From UBA2588 sp964343075 (GTDB lineage: Bacteria > Chloroflexota > Dehalococcoidia > Lucifugimonadales > UBA3495): a DNA stretch of 64,000 nucleotides. Every line of letters begins with the position of its first letter. The stretch's first letter is position 1. Under the pieces are notes generated by a model, which worked only from the letters and a program-made list of their open reading frames with translations, did no database searches and was not told where the DNA came from. Below, piece after piece: positions 17,177-26,085 of this stretch. Made by a program: the position numbers and the translations under genes. The stretch covers positions 1-64,000 of the forward strand of contig CAYFGT010000010.1 in NCBI GenBank assembly GCA_964343075.1, read 5' to 3'.

Positions 17177-18169
17177 ATGTCCCACATCTACAAACTCGCA
17201 CTATTTGTTGCTCTATTAACAGTGATAGGGTGTAGCGGTAATAGCACTGCAAATAGCGACTTGGTTGCAGTGACAAGCATCTCACCCATTACAAGCATCG
17301 CAGAATCTATCGCAGGAAACAAAATTGAAGTAATCGGATTAGTGCCTGAAGGAGAAAATTCTCACGAATTTGATCCGCCACCATCTGTAGTAACAATCCT
17401 AGAAAAAGCGAATATTATCATTGTAAATGGATTCAATTTAGAAACCAATGTTATTGAACTATCCCAAAATAGCAAGAAAGATGATACTGACATCGTATTA
17501 CTAGCCGATCTACATATTCCTGAAAGCAATTACAAATATGATTTTTCGTTTCCTAAAGAAAATGGTCATCCAAACCCTCACACATGGACAGATCCTATAT
17601 TAGGACTTACATTCGCTGAAGAGATAAAGAATCGATTTTCTGAATTGGATCCGGATAATCGCGATTACTATCAAAGGAATTTTGATAGTTTCAAGGTGCG
17701 TATTATGGACTTAGATCACTTGATCAGAAAATCTGTAGGTACCATCCCCTCTCAAAATCGCAAGTTACTTACATATCATGACTCGTTCCCGTATTTTGCC
17801 GAAAGATATGGACTGGAAATTATCGGCGCCATACAACCTTCAGACTTCTCCGAACCCACTCCTAGAGAAGTCATAGAGCTTATAAAGCAAATCAACAAAT
17901 ATAATGTACCAGCCATTTTCGGTTCTGAAGTTTTCCCCAGTCCTATCTTGACTCAGCTGGCTAAAGAATCAAACGCCACCTACATAGATGAATTGAGGGA
18001 CGATGACCTCCCTGGAGAACCCGGAGATTCGGGGCATTCCTATTTTGGATTGCTTATTTATGATTTAGAAGTTATAGTACGAGGCCTTGGAGGAGATACC
18101 ACAGGAATCCAAGATTTCGACGTTTCTCCCACTTTCGAAGGTCACAGCAAAACTACCTACCCTCAATAG
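17177..18169 (+). CDS. metal ABC transporter substrate-binding lipoprotein (TroA/ZnuA family)
   Basis: A 330-residue binding protein. Its signal peptide ends in the lipobox LTVIGC, with Cys19 as the lipid-anchored residue. The cluster A-I metal-site residues can be followed: His in GENSHEFDP, His in HPNPHTWTDP, Glu in FGSEVF and Asp in the DDDLPGEPGD stretch. This His-His-Glu-Asp set is typical of Mn/Fe-type proteins; Zn-type ZnuA proteins have a third His and a His-rich loop, which is missing here. The ATG at 17177 with AAAGGA upstream is used; earlier in-frame starts fall inside the riboswitch terminator. Control by a B12 riboswitch suggests cobalt as cargo, which is inference. Confidence 0.88.
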   Translation: MSHIYKLALFVALLTVIGCSGNSTANSDLVAVTSISPITSIAESIAGNKIEVIGLVPEGENSHEFDPPPSVVTILEKANIIIVNGFNLETNVIELSQNSKKDDTDIVLLADLHIPESNYKYDFSFPKENGHPNPHTWTDPILGLTFAEEIKNRFSELDPDNRDYYQRNFDSFKVRIMDLDHLIRKSVGTIPSQNRKLLTYHDSFPYFAERYGLEIIGAIQPSDFSEPTPREVIELIKQINKYNVPAIFGSEVFPSPILTQLAKESNATYIDELRDDDLPGEPGDSGHSYFGLLIYDLEVIVRGLGGDTTGIQDFDVSPTFEGHSKTTYPQ

Positions 18170-18171
18170 AT

Positions 18172-18957
18172 ATGCTTTACCATAATTCAACCAAAATATC
18201 GGATGATTTAATCAAATTTGATCACGTTAGTGGTGGATATAACGGTGAATTAACCTTAAATAATATCGACTTAATAATTCACAGAGGAGAATTCGTAGGT
18301 ATGCTAGGCCCAAGCGGTTCTGGCAAAACCACGTTATTGAAATCTGTTCTTGGGGATATCCGTATATACAATGGAACAATCATTATTAACGGTACGAATA
18401 ACAATAACCATGGACTAAATATTGGATATGTTCCTCAATTGGAAACCATAGATTGGAATTTCCCGATTACTGTACGGCAACTAATTGGAATGGGAGTAAT
18501 ACGTACCAGCAAGTATTTCCCGTGGATTAACAAAGAACAAAAACTAGCCGTCGATGCGGTTAGTAATAGACTAGGGCTAGAAGATCTCATGAACAGACAA
18601 ATCAGAGAATTGTCAGGTGGTCAACAGCAACGAACTTTCTTAGGAAGGGCACTTGTGTCAAACCCTGATATTCTAATACTTGATGAACCTACAAGCGGAG
18701 TGGATATTCGCACCAAAGAAGAGATCATGGGTATTCTGAATTCACTGAATCACCAGGGTGTCACAATATTAATGACCACTCATGAAATAAATTCGGTGGC
18801 ATCTCAATTACCCAGAGTCATCTGTTTAAAAAATTCAATCATCGCCGATGGTCCTCCCAAAGAAATATTCACTGAAGACAATTTTTATGCTACCTACGGT
18901 GCCGCTGTGAAAACAATAGACCATGAAGGAAACAAATTTGTAATTGAGATGTTGTGA
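18172..18957 (+). CDS. metal ABC transporter ATP-binding protein
   Basis: A 261-residue ATPase. Walker A is GPSGSGKTT near residue 47, the signature is LSGGQQQR, Walker B is ILILDEPTSGVD and the switch is TTHE. It lies 2 nt after the binding-protein gene and before the permease, so it powers metal import by that complex. It ends in TGA, and the frame stays open into the permease gene downstream, but the AGGAGG after the stop shows separate initiation. Confidence 0.92.
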   Translation: MLYHNSTKISDDLIKFDHVSGGYNGELTLNNIDLIIHRGEFVGMLGPSGSGKTTLLKSVLGDIRIYNGTIIINGTNNNNHGLNIGYVPQLETIDWNFPITVRQLIGMGVIRTSKYFPWINKEQKLAVDAVSNRLGLEDLMNRQIRELSGGQQQRTFLGRALVSNPDILILDEPTSGVDIRTKEEIMGILNSLNHQGVTILMTTHEINSVASQLPRVICLKNSIIADGPPKEIFTEDNFYATYGAAVKTIDHEGNKFVIEML

Positions 18958-18987
18958 GTTAATCACCATGCATATACAGGAGGAATT

Positions 18988-19836
18988 ATTTTCACGTTAT
19001 TAGAGCCCCTACAGTATGAGTTCTTTGTTAAAGCCATGATTTGTGCCCTGCTAGTAGGAATGTTATGCGGGGTCATCGGTGTATATATAGTGTTACGAGG
19101 AATGTCTTATATTGGGCATGGGTTATCACATGCAATTTTCGGCGGAGCAGTCGTATCGTCCCTAATGTCTATCAATTTTTTTATAGGTGCAAGTGTTTGG
19201 GGATTCATTTCAGCTCTCCTGATCAATTTAGCAACTAAGAAGCAAACCATCGGAGCAGACGCTGCTATAGGTATAATCACAACTGCGAGCTTTGCACTTG
19301 GAATAGCTATCATCAGTAGGTTCAAGACGTTCACACGGGGATTTGATGCAGCTTTATTTGGTAATGTACTGGGGATAACTAATGCTGATCTCATAGCAGT
19401 TATATTCGTTACCTTATCTGCGTTAACAATTGTTTTAGTATTTTACAAGCAACTATTATTTGCAACCTTCGATTATGAGGTAGCCAAATATTACGGTGTT
19501 CCTGTCCTATGGATAGACGTAATGTTCTCAATGACTCTTGCCGCTACTATAGTCGTATCAATGCAAGTTTTAGGGGTGACCCTTATCGCCGCTGCGGTTG
19601 TTATACCAGCTGTGGTCTCTAGATTACTCACAAATAATTTTCTATACATGTTGATATATTCCACAATTATCGGGGGGTTATGCGGGTTGTTTGGAATCTA
19701 TCTAAGTTATTATTTAGATATCGCTTCCGGCGCATCCGTTGTCTTGTTGTCGTCTTTGCTATTTTTGGTTGCACTGCTATATTCCACCTATAGAGATAAG
19801 ATCTCACGAACGATAACTATCAAAAAAACCAAATAA
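18988..19836 (+). CDS. metal ABC transporter permease (ZnuB/MntB family), probable ATT start
   Basis: Membrane subunit of the metal importer, with about eight hydrophobic segments and the family hallmark VLRGMSYIGHGLSHAIFGG near residue 45. Homologues begin with a short amphipathic LLEPL-type segment before the first membrane helix. The matching segment here (FTLLEPLQYEFF) lies upstream of the first ATG (19036), where no Shine-Dalgarno is seen. The only good one is AGGAGG at 18978-18983, placing initiation at an ATT at 18988. I annotate that start; the alternative is the ATG at 19036, which would shorten the protein by 16 residues. Confidence 0.85.
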   Translation: MFTLLEPLQYEFFVKAMICALLVGMLCGVIGVYIVLRGMSYIGHGLSHAIFGGAVVSSLMSINFFIGASVWGFISALLINLATKKQTIGADAAIGIITTASFALGIAIISRFKTFTRGFDAALFGNVLGITNADLIAVIFVTLSALTIVLVFYKQLLFATFDYEVAKYYGVPVLWIDVMFSMTLAATIVVSMQVLGVTLIAAAVVIPAVVSRLLTNNFLYMLIYSTIIGGLCGLFGIYLSYYLDIASGASVVLLSSLLFLVALLYSTYRDKISRTITIKKTK

Positions 19837-19895
19837 TATGAATATTTGGAAATATAAACTATAATGCCTGAATAATTTAATAACAGATCATTTAA

Positions 19896-21083
19896 ATGAC
19901 AGAACTTATTATTCAAAAACAAAGACGAATCCTACTGATTTTCTTATTTATAGGACACACTGGAATCCATTGGTTTAAACAAATGATGCCAGTCATTCTC
20001 CCCTTTATAAAGCAGGATCTTGAGTTATCAAACGTGGAATACGGGACTATTTTCACTGCGAATGAGGTAGCAAGCGGCGGCCTAACAGTACCTTCAGGAA
20101 TAGTTGCGGACAAATATTACAAACACCGAGCGATAATTTTAGGTGGTGCCGTAGGGCTATGCGGTTTAGCATACTTCTTCGTGGGCTTTTTCGCCAATTA
20201 TCTATTTGTCATTCTAGGATTTATGGTTTTAGGGCTGGCATCAGCCTTATGGCACCCCCCTGCACAATCTTCTTTGTCCACATTCTTTCCAGATAAACGC
20301 GGGTTTGCCCTAGCTGTGCATGGAGTAGGAGCTAGCATAGGAGACTCAATAGGGCCAGTATTGATAGGAGTCATATTGGTTTCTGTTGGCTGGGTATACT
20401 TATCAACTATTCAATTCGCACTAGCCATACCATTAGGAATCATAGTTTTCATTGCCACAAAGAATCATTTTAATACATATAGGGAATCCCCTAAATTATC
20501 ATCCTATATATCAGGAATAGGCACTCTAGTGAAAAATCCATACATACTCACCATAATGCTTGGAAGTAGCTTCGCAGGGATGGCCAGATTTGCAATATTC
20601 ACATTCCTAGGTATCTATCTTATAGAATATCTAGGATATTCTTCTGTGTGGTACGGCATAAACTGGGCATTGTTGTACGTTATGGGAATAGTCTCTCAGC
20701 CAATAATGGGATACGTATCAGATAAATTCAGCAGAAAAACTGTTGTGCTCCCAGCGTTCTTAGTACTAGCTATTTGCTACTTTTTACTCCCTCTCGCCCC
20801 AAACCCAATAATATTAGGAATTATCATTGCAATAATGGGAATGTTCTTCTACGGAACGAGTAACATTAGCACCGCCGCAATATTAGATGTCGCATCTTCT
20901 CAACTTCAAGGCACAAGCACAAGTGTGGAAAGCTTATTTAGACAAGCATTTACTCTGCCTTCACCAATAATTGCGGCAATAATACTCGACTCATTCGGAA
21001 TTACATATGTCTTCTATTACGCAGCTGCAATGGTATTTATAGCATCAGTTTTTTGGATGTTTATTAAAATTCCAAAATCTTAA
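19896..21083 (+). CDS. MFS transporter, fosmidomycin-resistance-like
   Basis: A 395-residue major facilitator with 12 predicted membrane segments. The segment ALWHPPAQSSLSTFFPDKRG near residue 120 is typical of the Fsr-like group (WHPPA motif, then a positively charged loop), followed by VHGVGASIGDSIGPVL. Fsr-type carriers export drugs or small organic compounds; the substrate is unknown here. It starts 59 nt after the metal permease and could be read by the riboswitch-controlled transcript. Its last 39 nt overlap the convergent EamA gene. Confidence 0.82.
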   Translation: MTELIIQKQRRILLIFLFIGHTGIHWFKQMMPVILPFIKQDLELSNVEYGTIFTANEVASGGLTVPSGIVADKYYKHRAIILGGAVGLCGLAYFFVGFFANYLFVILGFMVLGLASALWHPPAQSSLSTFFPDKRGFALAVHGVGASIGDSIGPVLIGVILVSVGWVYLSTIQFALAIPLGIIVFIATKNHFNTYRESPKLSSYISGIGTLVKNPYILTIMLGSSFAGMARFAIFTFLGIYLIEYLGYSSVWYGINWALLYVMGIVSQPIMGYVSDKFSRKTVVLPAFLVLAICYFLLPLAPNPIILGIIIAIMGMFFYGTSNISTAAILDVASSQLQGTSTSVESLFRQAFTLPSPIIAAIILDSFGITYVFYYAAAMVFIASVFWMFIKIPKS

Positions 21084-21938
21084 TCCAAACACATCCACCA
21101 ATGATGCCCCTGTCACAAATAAGGCTCCGACCATTTGGCGTGAAGTAATCTGCTCGTTACTCAAAAGAAACGCAGAGACTAAGCTCACCACTATCTCAAA
21201 CATCATTCCAAGTCCCATTTTAACAGCGTCAAGTGCATGTACTGCATAGATTATAAGCCACAATGGTAAGGTAACCCATATTGTTGCAAACATGACCAAC
21301 CATAATATGCTATCCAAATCTAGGCTATTTATTGTTAAACCTACTGCTTCACCTGATATTAGACCAGACAGGATAATAAACATTCCACAAAGCGGAGCAA
21401 TTGTCACCAATTTTATCCAGGTATTAACCCGGGACGCGGCATTGAAAAATGTCACGGCAATAGAGAACAAAAACCCACTAGATATACACATGATATTACC
21501 AGTCATCCCTTGGAATCCTAAATCTCCCAAACCGAGTATAAGCATCAATCCAAGTAATCCTAATCCCACAGCAGCTATCCTGTCTGCCGTTATTCTGATC
21601 TGAGCACATATCCTTCCAATAAATATTCCCCAAACTGGCGATAAATAAAATAACAACACAGCATTAGCTATAGAAGTATGAAGAATTCCTTGAGTGTATA
21701 AAGATATAGCTGCGGATACACATATACAACCGAACACATTGTTTCTATCTAGAGATTTAAATAATGTGGGCGTCTTAAGTACAAATAAAACACTCACAAA
21801 GGCTGCAATAAAAAACCCTACAGATGATATGTAGGGAGAACCTGTTAATGATTCAATCTGTCTTACTGGAATCCAGTAAGTTCCCCAAAATAGAGTTGAC
21901 AGAAACACTGCTAACTTGGGATTAACGCCGTTACTCAT
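21045..21938 (-). CDS. EamA/DMT-family transporter
   Basis: A 297-residue protein with ten predicted membrane segments and the two-fold repeat of the drug/metabolite transporter superfamily. The first half opens with FLSTLFWGTYWIPVRQ, typical of EamA repeats. The C-terminal end overlaps the end of the convergent MFS gene by 39 nt. No Shine-Dalgarno is clear. The substrate is unknown; relatives export amino acids or other metabolites. Confidence 0.82.
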   Translation of the reverse strand: MSNGVNPKLAVFLSTLFWGTYWIPVRQIESLTGSPYISSVGFFIAAFVSVLFVLKTPTLFKSLDRNNVFGCICVSAAISLYTQGILHTSIANAVLLFYLSPVWGIFIGRICAQIRITADRIAAVGLGLLGLMLILGLGDLGFQGMTGNIMCISSGFLFSIAVTFFNAASRVNTWIKLVTIAPLCGMFIILSGLISGEAVGLTINSLDLDSILWLVMFATIWVTLPLWLIIYAVHALDAVKMGLGMMFEIVVSLVSAFLLSNEQITSRQMVGALFVTGASLVDVFGLRFWNFNKHPKN

Positions 21939-22092
21939 GTAACAATTATGTACCGAATTATATTAAAATAAAAGTATATCGAAAATTGGAGAATCACTTG
22001 CATTTAGGCTGCTTTATATTTGGAATTATTTTTGCGGTGTTCCTTATTGTGTTTCTATTCGCGTTTCGTATATTCGTATGATCCCAATTTAA

Positions 22093-22263
22093 TTAAACAA
22101 AAGGATCTACTTCAATCATTCTACGAATCTCTTCCGCCACTTCAAGTTCCGTCTTCGGAGTACCATCAGACCGCACCCAAGTTCCTCCGCGATCTTTCCA
22201 TCTTTGAACATTAGCAGGGTTTTTTAGCCAATATGATTCCTCTGATACAATTTTATCGTCCAT
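22093..22263 (-). CDS. small hypothetical protein (56 residues)
   Basis: A short frame starting 20 nt after the acyl-CoA synthetase gene on the same strand. It encodes an acidic, soluble peptide with many charged residues, beginning MDDKIVSEESYW and ending RRMIEVDPFV. There are no cysteines and no membrane segment. A Shine-Dalgarno is not evident, but the composition is protein-like (Trp, Tyr, Asp and Glu spread evenly). It could be a small partner of the synthetase. I do not recognise it. Confidence 0.5.
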   Translation of the reverse strand: MDDKIVSEESYWLKNPANVQRWKDRGGTWVRSDGTPKTELEVAEEIRRMIEVDPFV

Positions 22264-22283
22264 TAGTCAGAATCCGTTATGAC

Positions 22284-24422
22284 TCACAAAATCACCAGAG
22301 CATCTGCTGCTTTAACACCTTTATTCAATACCATAATTGGATTCAGATCTAATTCTTTGATCTTATCACTTAATGATGCACCAATCTGGGATAAGTTAAC
22401 TAATAGATTTGCCAAAGATTCTATATCTTTAATGGCATCCCCCCTAAACCCTTTCAACAATACAGAGGCGTTAACCTCATCAATCATTTCTAAAGCATCC
22501 TGCTTGGATATAGGACAAATACGTCTTGTAACATCTTTATAAACTTCTACGCTAGTCCCACCTGAACCAAATAGGATTACCGGACCCAATTGCTCGTCAA
22601 CAGTCAATCCTGCCATGACCTCAACTCCTCCCACTATCATCTCTTCAATTAAAACCCCATTTACTTTTGAGCTATCAACGACTTTACGAGCTGAATTCAT
22701 AATAGCTTCGAATACTGATGCCACTTCAGCTTCATTGGAAATATTGATTCTCACAACACCAGCTTCAGTCTTGTGCAATATATCACTAGAATCAACTTTC
22801 ATTACCACCGGGAAACCTATCTCTTTCGCGGCGACAATAGCCTCTTCAACTGTTTGTATTAATCGTCTCTCAGGTGTGACGATGCCCCAATTCTCTATCA
22901 GTATCTTCGATTCATTTTCAGAAAGTTGGGAAGACGATGGTAAAGATTTAACGTGAGTCACCGACTTGACTCGGCCTTCATCTAACTCGAACTCACTGTC
23001 AGATCCAAATTGGGCGACGTAGTCTGCTCGTTTGTGATAGTCAACTAGATGTTTCAGTGCATATCCCAATTTATCAGGAGTATAAAACAATGGTATTTTT
23101 GCTGATTGTAGCTTCTGTAAAGTAGATTCTTCTACTCTACTTCCAGTCCACAAATACACCAACTGTTTTTGTTTCTCTACAGGACCTTCTAAATACCGAT
23201 TTCTAGCTTCTATCACCTGATTTATTTGTTCTTCTCCCCCTGCACTTGCAACTACTAAACAACCCATATTATCGCCAGATATCATATTGTCCATAATAGC
23301 GGGGAAGGAATCACTATTAGCAAAACCTGTTACATCGGACGGGTTGGAGGCCCAACCTCTCCCTTGTAGTATTTCATTTATACCATCTCTTGACTTAGCA
23401 TCTAATTCTGGCAAATCCAATCCAGCCTGCCCCAACATATCCGCAGTCAGTGAGCTGATTCCTCCAGAATGTGACACCACAGAAATTCCTTCACTATTTA
23501 ACTTTCCGGTTTGAGCAAACAAATTAGAAATTTGCAACAAATCATCGTAATCTTGGACCCTAATTACTCCATACTGCGAAAATGCTGCTTCATAATTTTC
23601 GTCCTCACCAGTCAATGCAGCTGTATGAGATTTAGCAGCCTTAGTTCCAAATTGGGATTTGCCAATCTTAATCAATATAATGGGTTTACGTTTTTCTAAA
23701 GCCAATTTGGCCACTTCTAAGAATTTCTTCCCGTCTTTGAACCCTTCAACAAAACCCGCAATAACATCCGTACTTTCATCATCAATTAGATAACGTGCAA
23801 AGTCACAAAAATCCAAATCTGCTTCATTACCCGTAGATATTATGTAGCTAAATCCTATCTTTTCATCTACTGCTCTAACTAAAAATGGACCAAATGCGGA
23901 TGCTCCACTTTGGCATATCAAACCGATATTCCCACTTAACCCAGCAACCCCTCTCGACGACGAACTGGCCCAGATGCCATCTTTAATGTTTGCTAATCCT
24001 AAACAGTTAGGTCCGGACATACGTATACCTGACTCTCTGCAAAACTGTGTAAGCTCAGCTTGTAAATCAGCTCTGTCTTCCTCTCCTCTTTCTGAAAAAC
24101 CAGCGGATATCACGACCGCGGCTCTAGTTCCTTTCGCGTGGCTTTCTTTGAGTACGTTTAATACATTGTCGTAAGGAATAACAATTCCTACCACGTCTGG
24201 TGTTTCAGGGAGGTCTGTAACACTTGGGTATGATTTCAAACCTTGAATTTCTTCATATCTAGGATTCACCGGATATATATTAACTTTATCTTTGCCTCGC
24301 AAAGCGGCATTTAGGAACCGCCCTCCGTATTGCATCCTAGGTGTGGCGCCCACTATAGCCATCGATTTAGGATTGAGCATTAATCGAATCGATTCCAGTT
24401 GGTCATCAGTCCAATAATTCAT
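22284..24422 (-). CDS. ADP-forming acyl-CoA synthetase (acetate--CoA ligase family)
   Basis: A 712-residue fused alpha and beta subunit enzyme. Residues about 10-105 form the CoA-binding domain (SMAIVGATPRMQYGG). The succinyl-CoA ligase-like domain contains the phospho-histidine motif AAKSHTAALTG, and the C-terminal ATP-grasp domain spans roughly 490-710 (VVMKVDSSDILHKTEAGVV). It would interconvert acyl-CoA plus ADP and phosphate with free acid plus ATP. Many relatives in catabolic clusters are less specific and annotated simply as CoA ligases. GAGGA lies before the ATG. Confidence 0.88.
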   Translation of the reverse strand: MNYWTDDQLESIRLMLNPKSMAIVGATPRMQYGGRFLNAALRGKDKVNIYPVNPRYEEIQGLKSYPSVTDLPETPDVVGIVIPYDNVLNVLKESHAKGTRAAVVISAGFSERGEEDRADLQAELTQFCRESGIRMSGPNCLGLANIKDGIWASSSSRGVAGLSGNIGLICQSGASAFGPFLVRAVDEKIGFSYIISTGNEADLDFCDFARYLIDDESTDVIAGFVEGFKDGKKFLEVAKLALEKRKPIILIKIGKSQFGTKAAKSHTAALTGEDENYEAAFSQYGVIRVQDYDDLLQISNLFAQTGKLNSEGISVVSHSGGISSLTADMLGQAGLDLPELDAKSRDGINEILQGRGWASNPSDVTGFANSDSFPAIMDNMISGDNMGCLVVASAGGEEQINQVIEARNRYLEGPVEKQKQLVYLWTGSRVEESTLQKLQSAKIPLFYTPDKLGYALKHLVDYHKRADYVAQFGSDSEFELDEGRVKSVTHVKSLPSSSQLSENESKILIENWGIVTPERRLIQTVEEAIVAAKEIGFPVVMKVDSSDILHKTEAGVVRINISNEAEVASVFEAIMNSARKVVDSSKVNGVLIEEMIVGGVEVMAGLTVDEQLGPVILFGSGGTSVEVYKDVTRRICPISKQDALEMIDEVNASVLLKGFRGDAIKDIESLANLLVNLSQIGASLSDKIKELDLNPIMVLNKGVKAADALVIL

Positions 24423-24608
24423 AGAGTCCTCTATATTTGTAGAAATTCAGGCATTTTGAACAAAACACCAAGCTTTGGGACAATTGTAATCTACAATTCT
24501 CAAAAATCAATTAGAAAGATTGAGCACAATCTAAAAACATTGATGGACTATAAAACAGATAAGTAAATTTGTATAATTCGTTAAAAGGTTATATGTCGTA
24601 ATTCAACC

Positions 24609-25550
24609 ATGAACGAAAATAAATTCACAATATTAGCTTTCTACGAATTTAAGCACATTAGATCACCTCGTCAACTACGTACTACACTGAAATCATTTTG
24701 TACCGATTCCAAAATACGTGGTACTGTGATCGTAGCACCTGAAGGGATAAACGGAACAGTATGTGGCTTAAGTGAAGACATCCACTCTTTCCAACAATGC
24801 TTAACTCAACAAGGATTTGCTAACAATAACGTAAAGATATCACGAGCTACAATAATGCCTTTTTATCGCTTGAAAGTAAAAGTGAAAAAAGAAATCATAA
24901 CTTTCTATGGGAAATCTATTAATCCCAATACTTCCAGAGGAAATTCCCTAGATCCAGAAGCTTGGCAACAATTAATTCGGGGAGATGACGTAATAATCCT
25001 TGATGTTAGGAACAAGTACGAAACCAAACTTGGGGCCTTCCGAAATTCTATTGACCCAAACACCAACTCATTTACGGAGTTTAAAGATTTTATAGATTCA
25101 AAATTAGATTCATACAAAAATAAAAGAATCGCGATGTATTGCACTGGAGGGATTCGCTGCGAAAAAGCATCTATGTATCTAAACTCCCTTGGGCACAAAG
25201 ATGTTTACCAATTGAATGGAGGAATCCTCAAGTATCTAGAATCTATAAAGCCATCTGATAGCACGTGGGATGGCGAATGTTTTGTATTCGATAACAGGGT
25301 ATCTGTAACTCATGACCTTGAACCTGGGAGCTATGAGTTATGTAATGGCTGCCGGGAACCAATATCACACAGAGATCAAGAGTCTGAATACTACGAAGCA
25401 GGTGTATCCTGTCCGGCTTGTTTCCATAACCTAACCGAACAAAAAATGAAAGGGTCTAGAGATAGATCCAGACAAATAAAGCAAAACCAAAGCAAGGGTG
25501 AAATTTCAACTTTCACCGAATTCACCACCGATACCTATAGGAAATTATAA
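24609..25550 (+). CDS. trhO: tRNA uridine(34) hydroxylase TrhO (rhodanese-like)
   Basis: A 313-residue protein of the YceA/TrhO family, which makes 5-hydroxyuridine at the tRNA wobble position using oxygen. The N-terminal ferredoxin-like domain has GTVIVAPEGINGTVCG near residue 40. A rhodanese domain follows, with the active-site loop YCTGGIRCEKAS near residue 180, and the C-terminus has Cys pairs (CNGCREP and CPAC) that may bind zinc. The length fits the family. Its stop overlaps the start of the next gene at 25550. Confidence 0.92.
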   Translation: MNENKFTILAFYEFKHIRSPRQLRTTLKSFCTDSKIRGTVIVAPEGINGTVCGLSEDIHSFQQCLTQQGFANNNVKISRATIMPFYRLKVKVKKEIITFYGKSINPNTSRGNSLDPEAWQQLIRGDDVIILDVRNKYETKLGAFRNSIDPNTNSFTEFKDFIDSKLDSYKNKRIAMYCTGGIRCEKASMYLNSLGHKDVYQLNGGILKYLESIKPSDSTWDGECFVFDNRVSVTHDLEPGSYELCNGCREPISHRDQESEYYEAGVSCPACFHNLTEQKMKGSRDRSRQIKQNQSKGEISTFTEFTTDTYRKL

Positions 25551-26035
25551 TGATCGTTTGGCTTTTCTGTATGGGGTGCTTTAGAGCATTTCAAGTTACA
25601 TTACCGATAACAAATGAAGAAGACCTCCGTAAATCGGGATACGATGTATTCAAATACAAAACCGAAATAGAAACCCAAGTTCCAATTTCACTCAAATCAA
25701 ATCGCGCCGAGTGCCCATATGAGGATTGCTCTGACTCTCTCGCATCCTGGTGTTACTGGATTGCTTACAGGAATTATATAGTAAATTCTACAATATCCGA
25801 TTTATCATCTTGGCCAGAAACTCCGGAACCTACCAAGAAATACGACCCTCTATCAGTAGAAGACAAAGACACAATGTATGACGAAGACAGTTTTGAAGAA
25901 GGCTCTTCACTATCTTTTGGGAAATTCTTTCGTATGTTTGTAGTAAAAGGAGGTAGTTTTTACGACGACCAGTTACAAGTAAAATCAGCCCTCCAAATAA
26001 GGCAAGAGATCCGACGAATGTTGAAAGGAACGTAA
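25550..26035 (+). CDS. hypothetical protein with scattered Cys pairs
   Basis: A 161-residue protein translated from an ATG that shares a base with the trhO stop, so it is very likely coupled to trhO. It has FCMGCF near the N-terminus and CPYEDC and SWCYW further on, suggestive of a metal ribbon, then an acidic linker (about residues 95-125) and a C-terminal helix (LQIRQEIRRML). There is no signal peptide. I do not recognise the family. Confidence 0.65.
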   Translation: MIVWLFCMGCFRAFQVTLPITNEEDLRKSGYDVFKYKTEIETQVPISLKSNRAECPYEDCSDSLASWCYWIAYRNYIVNSTISDLSSWPETPEPTKKYDPLSVEDKDTMYDEDSFEEGSSLSFGKFFRMFVVKGGSFYDDQLQVKSALQIRQEIRRMLKGT

Positions 26036-26085
26036 AATACTCGTAAGTTTATCCAAGTGCTATATTGTTATGGAGGAGTGCTCCA

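Noticed and set aside
18955..18990. A TGA readthrough fusing the metal ATPase to its permease
   Set aside because: The frame is open across the TGA, but AGGAGG just after the stop shows separate initiation, there is no U/C-x-x-C motif, and these are normally separate subunits.
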